DNA from: Hyphomicrobiales bacterium
GTDB taxonomy: Bacteria > Pseudomonadota > Alphaproteobacteria > Rhizobiales > Beijerinckiaceae
Direction of reading: 5' to 3'
DNA: 6,422 nucleotides
NCBI GenBank assembly: GCA_028865375.1
Contig: JAGWKJ010000145.1
Span: 1 to 6,422, forward strand
The notes under the pieces were generated by a model that was given only the letters and a program-made list of their open reading frames with translations, was not told where the DNA came from and did not search any database. The position numbers and the translations under genes are program-made. This document shows, piece after piece, positions 4,787 to 6,422 of the stretch. Within the stretch, counting starts at the first letter, position 1; every line of letters starts with the position of its first letter.

Positions 4787-6422
4787 ATGGCCCCGCCCAC
4801 AAGCCCCTCGCAGATCGGCCCTCCGGCGAACGCCGATGCGTCGCCGCCGGCCGCGCCCGTCGCGCGGATTGACGCGATGCCGGCGCCCGCCCCGCTGGCG
4901 ATGCCGGCCCAAATGTTCGACGTCGCGCCCGCGCCCGACGCGCCGGGCGGCGGCGCACGGCTCACGGGCCGGGCGCTCGCGTTGCGCCTGTTCGTCGTCG
5001 GCGTGACGGCCGCGCTCACCGCCTATGGCGTGCGCGAGATGTATCTCACCGTGGCGGTGGGCACGGTCACCTATCTGCAATGGGCCTTGATCGCGCTGTT
5101 CAGCCTGAATTTCTCCTGGATCGCGTTCGCCTTCGGCGCCTCGATCGTCGGCTTCTTCGTGGCGCTCCGGAGGGTCCCGCCGCCGCCGCGCCCGGCGTCG
5201 CTGGCGACGCGCACGGCGATCGCGATGCCGATCTACAACGAGGCGCCGGCCCGCGTGTTCGGCGCGGTCGCCGCGATGCGCGAGGAGGTCGAGGCGACGG
5301 GTCTCGGCGCCGCCTTCGATTGGTTCTGGCTGTCCGACACCACCGATCCGGACGTGTTCGTGGCCGAGGAGGCCGCCTTCCTGAAGCTGCGCGCCGCGCT
5401 CGGGCCGGACGCGCGGCTGTTCTATCGCCATCGGCCGAAGAACGCGCGCCGCAAGGCCGGCAACCTCGAGGACTTCGTCTCCCGCCATGGCGCGGCATAC
5501 GATCACCTGCTGGTGCTCGACGCCGACAGCCTGATGTCGGGCGCGGCGATCGTGGCGCTGGCGGGCGCGATGGAGGCCGACCCCAAGCTCGGCATCCTGC
5601 AATCGCCGCCCTTGATCGTGAACCGCAACACGTTGTTCGCGCGCGTCCAGCAATTCGCCGCGCGCGTCACCGGGCCGGTGGTGGCGGGCGGGCTCGCCGC
5701 TTGGTCGGGCGACGACGGCAATTACTGGGGCCACAACGCGATCATCCGGATGCGCGCCTTCGCCGCCCATTGCGGATTGCCGGACCTGCCGGGCGGTCCG
5801 CCGTTCGGCGGGCTGGTGATGAGCCACGATTTCGTCGAGGCGGCGCTGATCCGCCGCGCCGGCTACGCGGTCAGGATGGCGCCGGCGACGCTGGGCGGTT
5901 CCTACGAGGAAAGCCCGCCCACGCCGCTCGACCTGGCGCAGCGCGACCGCCGCTGGGCGCAGGGCAACCTCCAGCACGCCCGCGTGATCGGCGCGCGCGG
6001 CTTCGCGCTCGCCTCGCGCCAGCATTTCGCCACCGGCATCTTCGGCTACGTCGCTTCGCCGTTCTGGCTGCTGCAATTGCTGCTGGGCATGGCGCTGGCG
6101 CTGCAATCGCGCTTCGTGCGGCCGGAATATTTCGCCAGCGACTTCGCGCTGTTCCCCACCTGGCCGCGGTTCGACGCGGCGCGCGCGCTGTCGCTGTTCG
6201 AGGTGACGATGGCGGTATTGCTGGCGCCCAAGCTGTTCGGACTGCTGGCCGCGCTCGCCGACGCGCCCACGCGAAGGGGCTGCGGGGGCGCGCTCGCGCT
6301 GATCGGCTCGACGCTGGTCGAGATCGTCGCCTCCGCCCTGCTCGCCCCGATGATGATGCTGGTGCAGACGGGCTCGGTGGCGGGCATCCTGCTCGGGCGG
6401 GACGCCGGCTGGAGCGCGCAGC
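4787..6422 (+). CDS. mdoH: Glucans biosynthesis glucosyltransferase OpgH/MdoH (3' end outside window)
   Basis: OpgH is the inner-membrane family 2 glucosyltransferase that builds the beta-glucan backbone of osmoregulated periplasmic glucans from UDP-glucose and exports it. From the ATG at 4787, 545 codons are present. A Pro/Ala-rich, probably disordered tail (to about residue 60) is followed by two membrane segments (about 65-85 and 99-128). The cytoplasmic catalytic domain has AIAMPIYNEAP (Met147), WLSDTTDP (Asp184), HRPKNARRKAGNLEDF, VLDADS (Asp245, Asp247), GNYWGHNAIIR, MSHDF (His347-Asp348) and QRDRRWAQGNLQH (385-397). At least three further membrane segments follow (about 417-441, 468-492 and 502-528). 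The ATG at 4787 is chosen, with GGAG three bases upstream, because the earlier ATG at 4745 lies inside the predicted -10; 4745 would add 14 residues. No opgG lies upstream; the neighbour is the toxin-antitoxin pair. Confidence 0.93.
   Translation, partial: MAPPTSPSQIGPPANADASPPAAPVARIDAMPAPAPLAMPAQMFDVAPAPDAPGGGARLTGRALALRLFVVGVTAALTAYGVREMYLTVAVGTVTYLQWALIALFSLNFSWIAFAFGASIVGFFVALRRVPPPPRPASLATRTAIAMPIYNEAPARVFGAVAAMREEVEATGLGAAFDWFWLSDTTDPDVFVAEEAAFLKLRAALGPDARLFYRHRPKNARRKAGNLEDFVSRHGAAYDHLLVLDADSLMSGAAIVALAGAMEADPKLGILQSPPLIVNRNTLFARVQQFAARVTGPVVAGGLAAWSGDDGNYWGHNAIIRMRAFAAHCGLPDLPGGPPFGGLVMSHDFVEAALIRRAGYAVRMAPATLGGSYEESPPTPLDLAQRDRRWAQGNLQHARVIGARGFALASRQHFATGIFGYVASPFWLLQLLLGMALALQSRFVRPEYFASDFALFPTWPRFDAARALSLFEVTMAVLLAPKLFGLLAALADAPTRRGCGGALALIGSTLVEIVASALLAPMMMLVQTGSVAGILLGRDAGWSAQ

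Noticed and set aside
4646..6106. A 486-codon open frame on the minus strand opposite opgH
   Set aside because: It is antisense to a well-supported glucosyltransferase, has the Arg/His/Gly-rich composition of a shadow frame, and has no recognisable fold.

Overview
The window looks like chromosomal DNA from a GC-rich alphaproteobacterium, most likely a sphingomonad (Sphingomonas or a relative). This rests on the high GC content, strong GC bias at third codon positions, a CarB with the extra segment I associate with alphaproteobacterial CarB, and an OpgH-type glucosyltransferase. The genus is an inference. No RNA gene, insertion sequence, CRISPR array or phage gene is visible.

Layout from left to right. 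(1) Positions 1-918, minus strand: the N-terminal 306 codons of carB, the large subunit of carbamoyl-phosphate synthase, cut by the window edge. (2) Positions 1165-1860, plus strand: a complete UPF0173/UlaG-like metallo-beta-lactamase-fold hydrolase, divergent from carB across a 246-base gap. (3) Positions 3797-1870, minus strand: a two-gene operon. A sugar phosphate isomerase/epimerase-like TIM barrel comes first, then a Gfo/Idh/MocA oxidoreductase 32 bases downstream. It ends convergently with the hydrolase, and both stop codons lie inside one 17-base palindrome. (4) Positions 3944-4674, plus strand: a type II toxin-antitoxin module with a Phd/YefM-like antitoxin and an overlapping PIN-domain (VapC/FitB-like) toxin. 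An inverted repeat at its promoter suggests autoregulation. (5) From about 4722 to the right edge, plus strand: the osmoregulated periplasmic glucan glucosyltransferase gene opgH/mdoH with its own promoter, open at the 3' end.

These genes are mostly independent units: pyrimidine/arginine precursor synthesis, an uncharacterised hydrolase, a small sugar-oxidation/isomerisation pair, a toxin-antitoxin pair and envelope glucan synthesis. Only the isomerase-oxidoreductase pair and the antitoxin-toxin pair are clearly functional partners. I see no convincing new multi-gene system. The most useful second-look points are regulatory or architectural: the opgH promoter that overlaps its first possible ATG, the shared stop-codon palindrome, the toxin-antitoxin operator, and carB standing apart from carA.
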